This document shows positions 7,811-15,822 of a stretch of DNA of 49,306 bases, one piece after another; position 1 is the first letter of the stretch; each line of letters starts with the position of its first letter. The stretch is from Smithellaceae bacterium (lineage in GTDB: Bacteria; Desulfobacterota; Syntrophia; Syntrophales; Smithellaceae), in the NCBI GenBank assembly GCA_028693285.1, contig JAQUVQ010000016.1, positions 1 to 49,306 of the forward strand, read 5' to 3'. Below the pieces are notes generated by a model. The model searched no databases. It was given only the letters and a program-made list of their open reading frames with translations, and had not been told where the DNA came from. A program made the position numbers and the translations under genes.

Positions 7811-9619
7811 TTAATCTTCGAAATACTCGTTTTTCATCTTCACGGTCAGGCCGTCGCTGCTAAGCAGCCGGTCGGACAAGCCCTGAATTTTGGGCAGCTC
7901 GTAGCCGAAGAAGTAGCGGAACGCGGCCAGCTTGCCCTGGTAGAAATTTTCATCAGCTTCGCCCGGACTTTTGGCCAGCGACTTTTTGGCCGCCGTGGCC
8001 TGACGCAGCCACTGCCAGGCGATCGCAATGATGCCGAAGAATTCCAGATAGACCGTGGCGTCGGCCAGAAACATCTCCGGACCTTCCTTGGCGGCCACGC
8101 CGAACTGATGCATCGTTACTTTTTCCAGGAGCGCGACGGACGCGGAAAGCTTTTCGGCAAACGGCTTCAATTCCGCATCGCCTTCGGCGTCCTTGATGGC
8201 CTTGCGCACTTCCGCCAGATACAACTGGGCGGCCTTGCCTTTTTTCATCATCATCTTTCGGCCGAGCAGGTCCATCCCCTGAATGCCGGTTGTGCCTTCA
8301 TGAATCGGGTGGATGCGCACATCGCGGTAAAGCTGTTCAAGGGGAAACTCCTCGCAGAAACCGTAGCCGCCCAGAATCTGCAGGCCCGCGGAGCAGGACA
8401 GGATGCCCATTTCCGAGGGATACGTTTTGGCGACCGGCGTCAGCAGCTCCAGAAGCAGATTATAGTTTTCACGCTCCTCGCCTTCGGTCACATGCTCCAG
8501 GTCCTCATAAATGCCGCACTGGAACAGCAGCGACAGCGACCCTTCCACGACGGCTTTCTGAAACAGGAGCATGCGCCGGATATCCGCGTGCTCAATGATC
8601 GGAATCTGCGGCGACAACGGGTCCTTGGAGGTCAGCTTCCGTCCCTGCGGTCTTTCTTTTGCGTATTCCAGGGAAGCGTAGTAAGCGGCGGACGAAATCA
8701 CGGCCGCGGCCAGACCCACGTCAATGCGGGCGCCGTTCATCATCTGGAACATGTAGGCCAGACCCTTGTTGGCTTCGCCGACCAGCCAGCCGCGGCAGTC
8801 GTCGTTTTCACCGAAGGCAAGCTGGGTGATGGGGGAGCCCCGGTAGCCGAGCTTGTGATAGATGCCCGCGCAGTTGACGTCGTTGGGCTCGAGCGAGCCG
8901 TCATCCTTGATGCGCTTCTTGGGAATGATAAACAGCGAAATGCCCTTGATGCCGGCCGGCGCGTCCTTGAGCCGGACCAGCGCCAGGTGAATCACGTTGT
9001 CGCATCCGTCATGGTCGCCGGCGGAGATGAACAGCTTCTGGCCCTTGATTTTGCAATAGCCCTGATCCGTCGGGGTCGCCGTGGTGGTGAGGTCGGTGAG
9101 CGACGAGCCCGCCTGCGGTTCGGTGAGCGCCATCGTGCCCTGCCATTCGCCCGCGATCATTTTGGGCAGATACGCATCCTTCATTTCCTGAGTGCCGTAG
9201 GAAGCGATCAGGCCCGCCGCGCCGTGCGTCAGACCGTGGTAAACGGCGGCGGAATAGTTGGCCGCACCGAAAATCGCCGTCGGCAGCATCACGCCGATGG
9301 TGAAAGGAAGCTGCTGGCCGCCCAGATCGTAGGGAAAGGTGGAGGCGATCCAGCCGCCGTCACCCGCCGCGCGCATGATCTCGCGGACCCTGGGATGCAC
9401 CCTGACTTCGCCGTTGACATACTCGGGGGCCTTGCGGTCCATTTCCTCAAACAGGGGTTTGAAGAGGTCCTTGCCCATCCGCATCGCGGTGTCCAGAATC
9501 ATGTCGAAGACTTCCCGGCTGTGATCGGCAAAGCGGGAATATTTCAAAAGGGATTCCACGTCGTTGACTTCGTAAAGAAGGAATCTCAAGTTCCGGTCGC
9601 TGATAAATTTTTCTGCCAT
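7811..9619 (-). CDS. Acyl-CoA dehydrogenase with C-terminal extension
   Basis: 602 residues, versus about 380 for the classic family. The extra C-terminal helical part is typical of the long type (FadE5/DmdC-like). It is an FAD enzyme introducing a trans-2 double bond into an acyl-CoA; electrons go to ETF. TEPQAGSS is at 166-173. The catalytic base Glu441 sits in IHEGTTGIQ within the C-terminal ACAD signature. The start has AAAGGAG upstream. It is the last gene of the minus-strand block that contains a thiolase, two AbfD genes, an SDR and an enoate reductase, which supports a role in acid oxidation. Chain length or aromatic specificity is not readable. A terminator separates it from the thiolase. 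Confidence 0.93.
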   Translation of the reverse strand: MAEKFISDRNLRFLLYEVNDVESLLKYSRFADHSREVFDMILDTAMRMGKDLFKPLFEEMDRKAPEYVNGEVRVHPRVREIMRAAGDGGWIASTFPYDLGGQQLPFTIGVMLPTAIFGAANYSAAVYHGLTHGAAGLIASYGTQEMKDAYLPKMIAGEWQGTMALTEPQAGSSLTDLTTTATPTDQGYCKIKGQKLFISAGDHDGCDNVIHLALVRLKDAPAGIKGISLFIIPKKRIKDDGSLEPNDVNCAGIYHKLGYRGSPITQLAFGENDDCRGWLVGEANKGLAYMFQMMNGARIDVGLAAAVISSAAYYASLEYAKERPQGRKLTSKDPLSPQIPIIEHADIRRMLLFQKAVVEGSLSLLFQCGIYEDLEHVTEGEERENYNLLLELLTPVAKTYPSEMGILSCSAGLQILGGYGFCEEFPLEQLYRDVRIHPIHEGTTGIQGMDLLGRKMMMKKGKAAQLYLAEVRKAIKDAEGDAELKPFAEKLSASVALLEKVTMHQFGVAAKEGPEMFLADATVYLEFFGIIAIAWQWLRQATAAKKSLAKSPGEADENFYQGKLAAFRYFFGYELPKIQGLSDRLLSSDGLTVKMKNEYFED

Positions 9620-9683
9620 CCTGCACTCCTTTGTTTGCTGGAAAAACGCAAGGCCCGTAAAGAGAGGGCTTCGAGATTTTGTG

Positions 9684-9715
9684 AAAAATCTCCGGAGCCA
9701 TTCAGCCCCGGAGAT
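9684..9715 (-). terminator. Terminator between thiolase and acyl-CoA dehydrogenase
   Basis: On the minus strand the stem ATCTCCGG/CCGGAGAT (9688-9695 and 9708-9715) is followed by a T-run (9684-9688). It lies between the thiolase stop and the dehydrogenase start, so it may attenuate rather than fully separate the two. Confidence 0.7.
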
Positions 9716-9756
9716 GTTGTTGCACCCGCAAGAGGATCATCGCGGAGGAAAACCGC

Positions 9757-10965
9757 TTAGAACGTCAGGTTTTCCACGATGCAGGCCACGCCCAGGCCGC
9801 CGCCGCAGCAGGAGCTGAAGCAGCCGTACTTGCCTCCCTTGTCCATCAGTTCCCGCATGCAGAAAATGCCGATGCGCGATCCGGAAGCTCCGTTGGGATG
9901 ACCATAGGCAATGGCGCCGCCGTTGGGATTCCATTTTTCCCAGTCAACTTTTTCGCCGGTCTGCTTCTCCAGCTCCGCGGCCACTGCCAGGTTCTGCACG
10001 GCGAAGGCTTCGTTGCATTCCATGACATCCAACTGGCTCATCTTGATGCCGGCGCGCTTCAGCGCCTGGGGCACGGCATAGGCGGGGGCGATCCCCATGA
10101 TCTTGGGATCGACGCCGACATCGCCGCCGGACAGCCATTTGGCCCAGGGCTTGCAGCCCAGTTCTTCGGCCTTTTCCCTGGTCATCATCAGCACGAAAGC
10201 CGCGCCGTCGTTGCGGCCGGAGGCGTTGCCGGCGGTGACGGTTCCTTCTTTCGTAAACGCGGGAGGAAGCTTGGCCAGACCTTCCATCGTCGTCTCTAAA
10301 CGCGGAAATTCGTCCACCTTGAACTCCAGCGGAGGTTTCTTGCCCTGCGGAACCGTGATCGGAACGATGTCGCGCGCGCAGAAGCCGGACTCTATCGCTT
10401 TTTTGGTTCTCATCTGGCTTCGGTAGGCGAATTCATCCTGCGCCTGACGCGGAATGCTGTAGATTTTCTGGAGCGCTTCCGCGGTGAGGCCCATGTTCAT
10501 GGTCGCGGGGTCGCGGGAAGGGGCGAGCGACGGCGCGACCGGCAACGGGGGAATCATGCGGAAGGGCGGCGTGTTCATCGGGAAGCGGGCCGGTGCGCTG
10601 CTGTAAGATTCGTAGCCGCCGGCGATGATGACGTCGGCCTGGCCGGCCAGAATCTTCCAGGCGGCGTGGTTGATCGAATCGATTGCCGAACCGCACTGCA
10701 TTTCAATGTAGGAAGCCGAGGTGCTCTCGGGCAAGCCGGACGCCAGAGCAGGCCAGCGGGCGCCGTTGATGGCCGTGAGCGGTCCGATCGCGGAACCCAT
10801 GAAACAGCAGTCCACCACGCCGCCTTTTTCCAGAATCTTTGATCTTGCCACAAGGCCTTTGATGCACAGGCCCGCCATTTCCTCACCCAGGATGCCGCTC
10901 AGGGTCTTTCCCAGCGTGCCAAACGCCGTTCTCATGCCATCCACAAATACGACTTCTCTGCTCAT
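9757..10965 (-). CDS. Thiolase (acetyl-CoA acetyltransferase family)
   Basis: 402 residues. It cleaves 3-oxoacyl-CoA with CoA, or condenses two acyl-CoAs. The nucleophile Cys91 is in EMQCGSAIDS (the common form is CGSG). NEAF is at 318-321, His356 in YGHPNGASG, and the acid/base Cys386 in SSCCGGGLG. All catalytic positions are present. The start has GAGGAGGGG upstream. It belongs to the block of CoA-linked catabolic genes. Two inverted repeats upstream (10993-11009 and 11097-11112) may be regulator sites. Confidence 0.95.
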   Translation of the reverse strand: MSREVVFVDGMRTAFGTLGKTLSGILGEEMAGLCIKGLVARSKILEKGGVVDCCFMGSAIGPLTAINGARWPALASGLPESTSASYIEMQCGSAIDSINHAAWKILAGQADVIIAGGYESYSSAPARFPMNTPPFRMIPPLPVAPSLAPSRDPATMNMGLTAEALQKIYSIPRQAQDEFAYRSQMRTKKAIESGFCARDIVPITVPQGKKPPLEFKVDEFPRLETTMEGLAKLPPAFTKEGTVTAGNASGRNDGAAFVLMMTREKAEELGCKPWAKWLSGGDVGVDPKIMGIAPAYAVPQALKRAGIKMSQLDVMECNEAFAVQNLAVAAELEKQTGEKVDWEKWNPNGGAIAYGHPNGASGSRIGIFCMRELMDKGGKYGCFSSCCGGGLGVACIVENLTF

Positions 10966-10992
10966 AACCCCTCCTCTGTATTTTTGTTTTGT

Positions 10993-11009
10993 AAACGATG
11001 AAATCGTTT
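10993..11009. promoter_or_regulatory. Inverted repeat in the thiolase leader
   Basis: AAACGAT-GAA-ATCGTTT is a perfect 7-bp inverted repeat 28 bp before the thiolase start. It may be an operator of TetR type or a leader hairpin. Confidence 0.45.
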
Positions 11010-11096
11010 GCTCGAATGTTGCTCAAGATCCGCGCAGCCCAACAGCGCCTCTTCTTTTGGAGCGGTATCATACATGAAACATGACGTCAAGAAATA

Positions 11097-11112
11097 TACA
11101 ACGACTGTTGTA
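11097..11112. promoter_or_regulatory. Inverted repeat upstream of the thiolase promoter region
   Basis: TACAAC-GACT-GTTGTA is a perfect 6-bp inverted repeat. A possible -35 box on the minus strand, TTGACG, begins 6 bp away; the matching -10 box is unclear. It is a candidate binding site for a fatty-acid-type regulator. Confidence 0.4.
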
Positions 11113-11125
11113 AAAATCGCGATGG

Positions 11126-11156
11126 AAAAGCAAGGGCGGAAAGATTCCGCCCTTGC
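11126..11156 (-). terminator. Terminator after the EF-hand gene
   Basis: A 12-bp perfect stem (GCAAGGGCGGAA with TTCCGCCCTTGC) with a 3-nt loop is followed on the minus strand by TTTTCC. It lies about 70 bp after the EF-hand gene stop and upstream of the thiolase promoter. Confidence 0.8.
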
Positions 11157-11224
11157 ATGAAAACCGGTTTTTTACAGCCTGCGGCAAAAACCTTCATTCA
11201 TGCCGGAACATATAAACATTTGTT

Positions 11225-11821
11225 TTATTTTATTTTTTGTGCGGTTCCGGCATTTTTGGACATGAAATAGGTATGCTCCTCAAGGGAGATCCATCCGTTT
11301 CGGTTTTTGTCAATCTCCTTGAACCGCCTGGACATGGCCGCCATAAATTCATCCGTGGTAATTTTGCCGTCGTGGTTCGAATCCACGTCGAAAAAATTTG
11401 CCGCCCAGAAAACAACACATTCATCGTCGCCGATTTTACCGTCCCGGTTGACATCCAGTTTTTTCTTTGAAACTGCTTTGACCCTGGCGGGAACCCCGGC
11501 TTTCGGCCCGCACCAGAAGGCCATATATTCCTTGACCACCAGCGAACCGTTCTGATCCTCATCCATGGTTCCGAAAAATTCTTTATTGGCCGCTTCAAAC
11601 TCGGCCGCCGTCAGTTTGCCGTCGCGGTCGATGTCGATGTCTTTAAACCGCCCCTGCCAGAAAGCCGCGTGCTCCGTCACGCTGACAACCGCGTCGCCGT
11701 TGACATCCATCATGGAATTGACCGTCCGGGCCAACACGGGTTTTCGGGATTGAGCCGTCGCCGCACCGGAAACCGTCAACGAAATCATTAACAAAGCGAA
11801 AACCATCCATCCTTTTTTCAT
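11225..11821 (-). CDS. Secreted EF-hand protein with six calcium-binding loops
   Basis: 198 residues. It has an N-terminal signal peptide (MKKGWMVFALLMISL followed by an Ala-rich cleavage region ending near ATAQS). Six EF-hand-type loops follow: DVNGDAVVSVTE, DIDRDGKLTAAE, DEDQNGSLVVKE, DVNRDGKIGDDE, DSNHDGKITTDE and DKNRNGWISLEE. All keep the Asp/Asn ligands, and most keep Gly6 and Glu12. The start at 11821 has GAGGAGG 6 bp upstream; an earlier in-frame codon at 11860 lacks one. It should bind calcium outside the cytoplasm. Its link to the surrounding acyl-CoA genes is unexplained, and it may simply be the last gene of the transcript from the hydrolase. Confidence 0.85.
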   Translation of the reverse strand: MKKGWMVFALLMISLTVSGAATAQSRKPVLARTVNSMMDVNGDAVVSVTEHAAFWQGRFKDIDIDRDGKLTAAEFEAANKEFFGTMDEDQNGSLVVKEYMAFWCGPKAGVPARVKAVSKKKLDVNRDGKIGDDECVVFWAANFFDVDSNHDGKITTDEFMAAMSRRFKEIDKNRNGWISLEEHTYFMSKNAGTAQKIK

Positions 11822-11863
11822 AAAAGCCTCCTCAATAAAATAATGAAACAGCGGGGTCATATT

Positions 11864-12730
11864 CTAACGCTTCGGAATAGTGATCAATTCCTCAATCAGC
11901 GCATTAACCTTTCTGGCTTCTTCATGCTGAATCCAGTGCGAGACACCGGGAAATTTGATGAGCTTTCCCTGTTTGCAGTAGGCCATGCTCTGATCGGCCA
12001 TCTCCGAAAGCATGGCGACATCGTCTTCGCCCCACAGCAAAATCATGGGCATCGCCACGTCAAAGCTTTGCGGCGGCTCGGGCTGCGTCTGAATCATGGC
12101 CCGGTACCAGTTGACCATCGCGGAAAAAGCTCCCGGCTGCGCAAACGCTCTGCGGTACTCTTCCAGTTCTTCAGGCGTAAAGGCGCCGGGGCGGCTCGTG
12201 GTCGAAAGCAAATGCACTGGCCAGGCATAATTATGGGCCGAGCCGAATTTTTCCACCGCGCCGGGCAGTTGAAAATAAAAGATGTACCAGCTCTTCTCCA
12301 TCTGCCGCTGATTGGCAAAGAGATTTCTGGCCATGACCTTGGGATGGGGAACGTTCAAAATGGCCAGTTTTTCAACACGGCTGGGATATTTCAACGCCAC
12401 CCACCACGACACGGACGCTCCCCAGTCGTGGCCGACCAGAAAAACCTGTTTGCGGCCATAGGCGTCGATGAGGCCGATAATGTCCTTGGCCAGTTCATCA
12501 ATGTTATAGGCCGCAACGCCGGCCGGCTTGTCGCTTGCATTGTAGCCGCGCTGATCGGGCGCGACCACCAGGCAGCCCCGGTCGGCAAAATACCCGATCT
12601 GCTTGCGCCAGGCATACCAGAATTCCGGGAAGCCATGGAGAAACAAAATCATCGGACCATCGGAGGGCCCGGATTCCATAACGTGCAGTTTGATGCCGTT
12701 GGTCTCAATGCAACGCTCACGCAAATCCAT
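11864..12730 (-). CDS. Alpha/beta hydrolase, epoxide-hydrolase/dehalogenase type
   Basis: 288 residues. The oxyanion-hole motif HGFPEFWYAW, then DQRGYNASD, and the nucleophile elbow GHDWGAS with Asp in place of Ser are the pattern of soluble epoxide hydrolases and haloalkane dehalogenases, which form an alkyl-enzyme ester through Asp. The catalytic His is in GVSHWIQHEE and the late acid near WGEDD. The HGFPEFW form favours epoxide hydrolase. The start has GGAGAC upstream. It lies downstream of the enoate reductase, separated by a 26-bp palindrome, and 42 bp upstream of the EF-hand gene. Substrate unknown. Confidence 0.85.
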   Translation of the reverse strand: MDLRERCIETNGIKLHVMESGPSDGPMILFLHGFPEFWYAWRKQIGYFADRGCLVVAPDQRGYNASDKPAGVAAYNIDELAKDIIGLIDAYGRKQVFLVGHDWGASVSWWVALKYPSRVEKLAILNVPHPKVMARNLFANQRQMEKSWYIFYFQLPGAVEKFGSAHNYAWPVHLLSTTSRPGAFTPEELEEYRRAFAQPGAFSAMVNWYRAMIQTQPEPPQSFDVAMPMILLWGEDDVAMLSEMADQSMAYCKQGKLIKFPGVSHWIQHEEARKVNALIEELITIPKR

Positions 12731-12786
12731 CTCAGATGTCTCCTTTTGTTGTTAGCGGTTGGCGAAAAAGTTTATTGCTCAATCGG

Positions 12787-12812
12787 CAGGGAACGGTCGC
12801 GACCGTTCCCTG
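12787..12812. repeat. 26-bp perfect palindrome
   Basis: The 13-base arm CAGGGAACGGTCG is followed immediately by its exact reverse complement, with centre GGTCGCGACC. It sits between the enoate reductase and the alpha/beta hydrolase. There is no T-run. It may be a dispersed palindromic element, a processing site or a protein site. Confidence 0.6.
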
Positions 12813-12903
12813 CTATCCACCATCCACTATTCACCGCGGCGTTTTTTGTTATGAGCTGCGAGTCTTTCCCCATAGCCTCTCGCCCATTGCCTATAGCCTG
12901 TTT

Positions 12904-14862
12904 TTAAATCTCCCAGGCGGCTTTCGCCCCCTCCGTCGTCGCTTCGATGATCCTTCTGGGCGCGGCGGCGTCACCCACGACAAAATGACGGATGCCTTTT
13001 TTCGCCAGCATGTCTTTCAGCGCCGTGCGGGGTGTAACGCCGATGGCCACAATCACCTGGGCAACCGGCTCCAATCTTTTTTCCTCTCCCTTGACCTCGA
13101 CCGTCACCGCATTTTCTTCTATCTTTTTCACGCGGGTTCCCAGCATCAGGGCAATGCCGGCCGCCCGAAGGCGCTTGTGCAGCATGTAGCCGTGCGCGGC
13201 CAGCGCCAGAACGGGTGAAGCAGGCAGCATCTCCACGATGGTGATGTTCTTTAAGCCCTTCTCCCGCAGAAAATCGGCGGTTTCCATCCCCACCAGCCCG
13301 CCGCCGATCACCACCGCCGGCTCTTTGGGCTGTACGGTCCCGTCCAGAATCTGCCAGGCGTCGCAAACCACGGATGCGTTGACGCCCTCGGCCGGGCAGG
13401 CGGCTTTGCCGGCGCCGATGGCCAGAATGACGGCATCGGGTTTGCCCGCATCCACCATCTCCTCTGTGACTTCGACGCCTGTCTGGATTTCCACGCCTTT
13501 CTTTTTGCATTTTGCCGTGAGGGTCTGAATGTAGCGGCCGTACACCTCTTTGTGGGGCGCTTTGGCGGCATAGCGGACATTTCCGCCCGTTTCCTTTTCC
13601 TGCTCGAAGAGGGTTACCTGATGACCAAGACGCGCGGCCTCGAAAGCGGCGGTCAGTCCCGCCGGCCCGCCGCCTACCACCCACACCTTGCGGCGGACGG
13701 CCGCCGGACCCGCCGGATACATCAGTTCCTGACCGGTTTGCGGATTGATGGCGCAGCGAATCGGCAGCGCCTCCAGGGAGAGGCGCTCAATGCAGCCCTG
13801 ATTGCAGGCCAGGCACTCCAGCGTGTCCTCGGGATGTCCGGCCTGCGCGTTTTTGAGGAAATCCGGATCGGCCAGATGCTGGCGCGCCACGGCAATCATG
13901 TCCGCGTCGCCGCGGGCGATGACTTCGTCCATGAAATAAGGATCCGTGTAGCGCCCGACGGAAATCACCGGAACGCCCGCGCCCTCTTTCACCCTGCGCG
14001 CCAGGTGGGACTTGAAGCCGGGGGCATATTCGACCGGCGCGCTCGGGTTCGGCGTATCGATGTTCACGGCGGGACTGCCGTGCGTGCCGAAGGAAACATT
14101 GATGATGTCCGCGCCGGCGCTCACCAGATCGGGGAGGATGGCTTCCATGTCGGTGATGGTGTAGCCGTTTTTGATATACTCCTCGCCGGAGATCCGGATC
14201 GACATGGGGAAATCCGGACCGACCTGGCGGCGGACTTCCTCGAGGCATTCGATCATAAAGCGCGCCCGTCCGCGGAAATCGCCTCCGTACTGATCCTTGC
14301 GCTGATTGCTGTGCGCCGAAAGAAACTGCATGAGGAGATAGCCATGCGCTCCGTGAAGCTCAACGGCGTCAAATCCCGCCTTTCGCGCCCGCACGGCCGC
14401 GCTGCCGAAAGCGGCAATGGTTTCCTCGATTTCGGCAAGCGTCATCTCGCGCGGCGTTCCGAGAAAACCGAAGATATAACTGGGGATTGCCGAAGGTGCG
14501 ACAGCCTTGTTTTTCTTCTGCAGCAGGTAGTTCTCGCGGCCCGTATGGTGAAGCTGCATGGCGATTTTGCTTCCCCGCGCATGCACCGCATCGGCAAGCC
14601 TGCTCAGGCCGGGAATGAATTTGTCATCCCAGACGCCGATGCATCGCGGGGAGGCGGAACCCAGCGGGTGCACTTCCGTGATTTCCGTGATGATGAGGCC
14701 GGCGCCGCTCTGCGCCCTGCGTTTGATATAGGCCAGGTTGGCTTCGCTGACGGTGTTGTCGGGATTGCCGAGGGCTGTTCCCATGGGGGGCATGACCAGC
14801 CGGTTGGGAATCGTCAGCGAACGGATGGTGATCGGGGACAACAAATGCTCGAGGGTCTTCAT
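12904..14862 (-). CDS. NADH:flavin oxidoreductase, 2,4-dienoyl-CoA reductase-like (FMN, 4Fe-4S, FAD)
   Basis: 652 residues in the three-part layout of E. coli FadH and trimethylamine dehydrogenase. An old-yellow-enzyme FMN barrel comes first, with ELHGAHGYLL at 168-177. A 4Fe-4S site follows, with Cys350, Cys353, Cys357 and Cys370 (CX2CX3CX12C). The FAD/NAD(P) domains are last, with VVGGGPAGLTAA at 395-406 and a second GGGLVGMETADF. Such enzymes reduce activated C=C bonds of enoyl or dienoyl-CoA, or related electron-poor alkenes. The start has AAGGAG upstream. The SDR ends 17 bp before it on the same strand, so the two are probably co-transcribed. The natural substrate in this pathway is not known. 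Confidence 0.93.
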   Translation of the reverse strand: MKTLEHLLSPITIRSLTIPNRLVMPPMGTALGNPDNTVSEANLAYIKRRAQSGAGLIITEITEVHPLGSASPRCIGVWDDKFIPGLSRLADAVHARGSKIAMQLHHTGRENYLLQKKNKAVAPSAIPSYIFGFLGTPREMTLAEIEETIAAFGSAAVRARKAGFDAVELHGAHGYLLMQFLSAHSNQRKDQYGGDFRGRARFMIECLEEVRRQVGPDFPMSIRISGEEYIKNGYTITDMEAILPDLVSAGADIINVSFGTHGSPAVNIDTPNPSAPVEYAPGFKSHLARRVKEGAGVPVISVGRYTDPYFMDEVIARGDADMIAVARQHLADPDFLKNAQAGHPEDTLECLACNQGCIERLSLEALPIRCAINPQTGQELMYPAGPAAVRRKVWVVGGGPAGLTAAFEAARLGHQVTLFEQEKETGGNVRYAAKAPHKEVYGRYIQTLTAKCKKKGVEIQTGVEVTEEMVDAGKPDAVILAIGAGKAACPAEGVNASVVCDAWQILDGTVQPKEPAVVIGGGLVGMETADFLREKGLKNITIVEMLPASPVLALAAHGYMLHKRLRAAGIALMLGTRVKKIEENAVTVEVKGEEKRLEPVAQVIVAIGVTPRTALKDMLAKKGIRHFVVGDAAAPRRIIEATTEGAKAAWEI

Positions 14863-14879
14863 AATCGTTCTCCTTCGCG

Positions 14880-15674
14880 TTAATGCATCCCTAACAGCAA
14901 TCCGCCGTCGATAACGATTTCGGCGCCCGTTGTGTAGTTTGACGCTTCCGAGGCCAGGTAAACGGCGGCTCCGGCGATTTCATCCGGTTCCCCGATCCGG
15001 CAGGTCGGCAGATGCTTGCACATCTCTTCCTTCTGCTTTTTCGCCTCTTCCGGCGGCAGGTGCATCCAGTGGGAATTCATCATCTTTGTGCTGATGGGGC
15101 CGGGACAGATGGAATTGACCTGAATGTTGTCCCTTGCCAGTTCCATGGCGAAGGCCTTGGTGATCATCCGCACACCCGCCTTGGAAATGGAATACACGCT
15201 GACAAACGGCTCCGGCTTGAACCCGTCGATGGAGGCGACGTTGATGATTTTTCCGCCGCCCTGCTTTTTCATGACCCTGGCCGCCGCCTGGCTCATGAAG
15301 TAGGTGCCTTTGAGGTTGAGATTCATCAGCGTATCCCAGAGGCGCTCGTCCGTGTCCAGGACGGAGGCCATGGCGGGGCTGGCGCCGGCGTTGTTGACCA
15401 GAATGTCGATTCGTCCGAATTTCTCCAGAACCGTGTCCACCACCCGATAAACTTCGCCGATTTTGCCCAGATGCGCCGGCACCACCAGCACCTCGCAGCC
15501 GATGGCCGTCATTTCGCAGGCGGTGGCTTCCAGATCCTGCGCCTTTCGGCTGGTAATAACCACTTTGGCCCCTGCTTTGGCGAAACCGTAGGCAATCGCC
15601 TGGCCGATGCCGCGGCTGCCGCCGGTGACAACCGCCACTTTATCCTTTAATGAAAACTGGGAAATATCAAACAT
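14880..15674 (-). CDS. Short-chain dehydrogenase/reductase
   Basis: 264 residues of the classical SDR type. The cofactor motif is TGGSRGIG (17-24), then NNAG. The catalytic residues are Ser148, Tyr161 and Lys165 (YSISK). It would interconvert a hydroxy- and keto-group, plausibly on a 3-hydroxyacyl-CoA given the neighbours. The start at the ATG at 15674 has AAAGGAG 8 bp upstream; an in-frame GTG three codons earlier overlaps that site and is rejected. It lies between AbfD copy 1 (behind a strong terminator) and the enoate reductase. Confidence 0.92.
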   Translation of the reverse strand: MFDISQFSLKDKVAVVTGGSRGIGQAIAYGFAKAGAKVVITSRKAQDLEATACEMTAIGCEVLVVPAHLGKIGEVYRVVDTVLEKFGRIDILVNNAGASPAMASVLDTDERLWDTLMNLNLKGTYFMSQAAARVMKKQGGGKIINVASIDGFKPEPFVSVYSISKAGVRMITKAFAMELARDNIQVNSICPGPISTKMMNSHWMHLPPEEAKKQKEEMCKHLPTCRIGEPDEIAGAAVYLASEASNYTTGAEIVIDGGLLLGMH

Positions 15675-15749
15675 GGCAAACACTCCTTTTTTATGTTGTT
15701 GGATGCGTCAGAAAAGATGCAGCGGAAATTGCAACCCCTTTTGATCAGG

Positions 15750-15809
15750 AAAAATACGGGGCGTCCGCCGCGGGGAACGGTGCGAAGCCGCTCCCCGCAG
15801 GCGACCCCC
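15750..15809 (-). terminator. Strong terminator after AbfD copy 1
   Basis: A long GC-rich hairpin, with inner stem GCGGGGA-GCGG/CCG-TTCCCCGC, a CTTCGCA loop and outer pairs GGGG/CCCC, is followed on the minus strand by TATTTTT. It separates the dehydratase from the SDR-reductase pair. Confidence 0.8.
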
Positions 15810-15822
15810 GCGGGTAAGATGG

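Noticed and set aside
8108-9760. 550-codon open frame opposite the acyl-CoA dehydrogenase
   Set aside because: Antisense shadow of a gene with intact catalytic motifs; no ribosome site or protein-like pattern.
13552-14883. 443-codon open frame opposite the enoate reductase
   Set aside because: Antisense shadow; the sense strand has FMN, FeS and FAD motifs in the right order.
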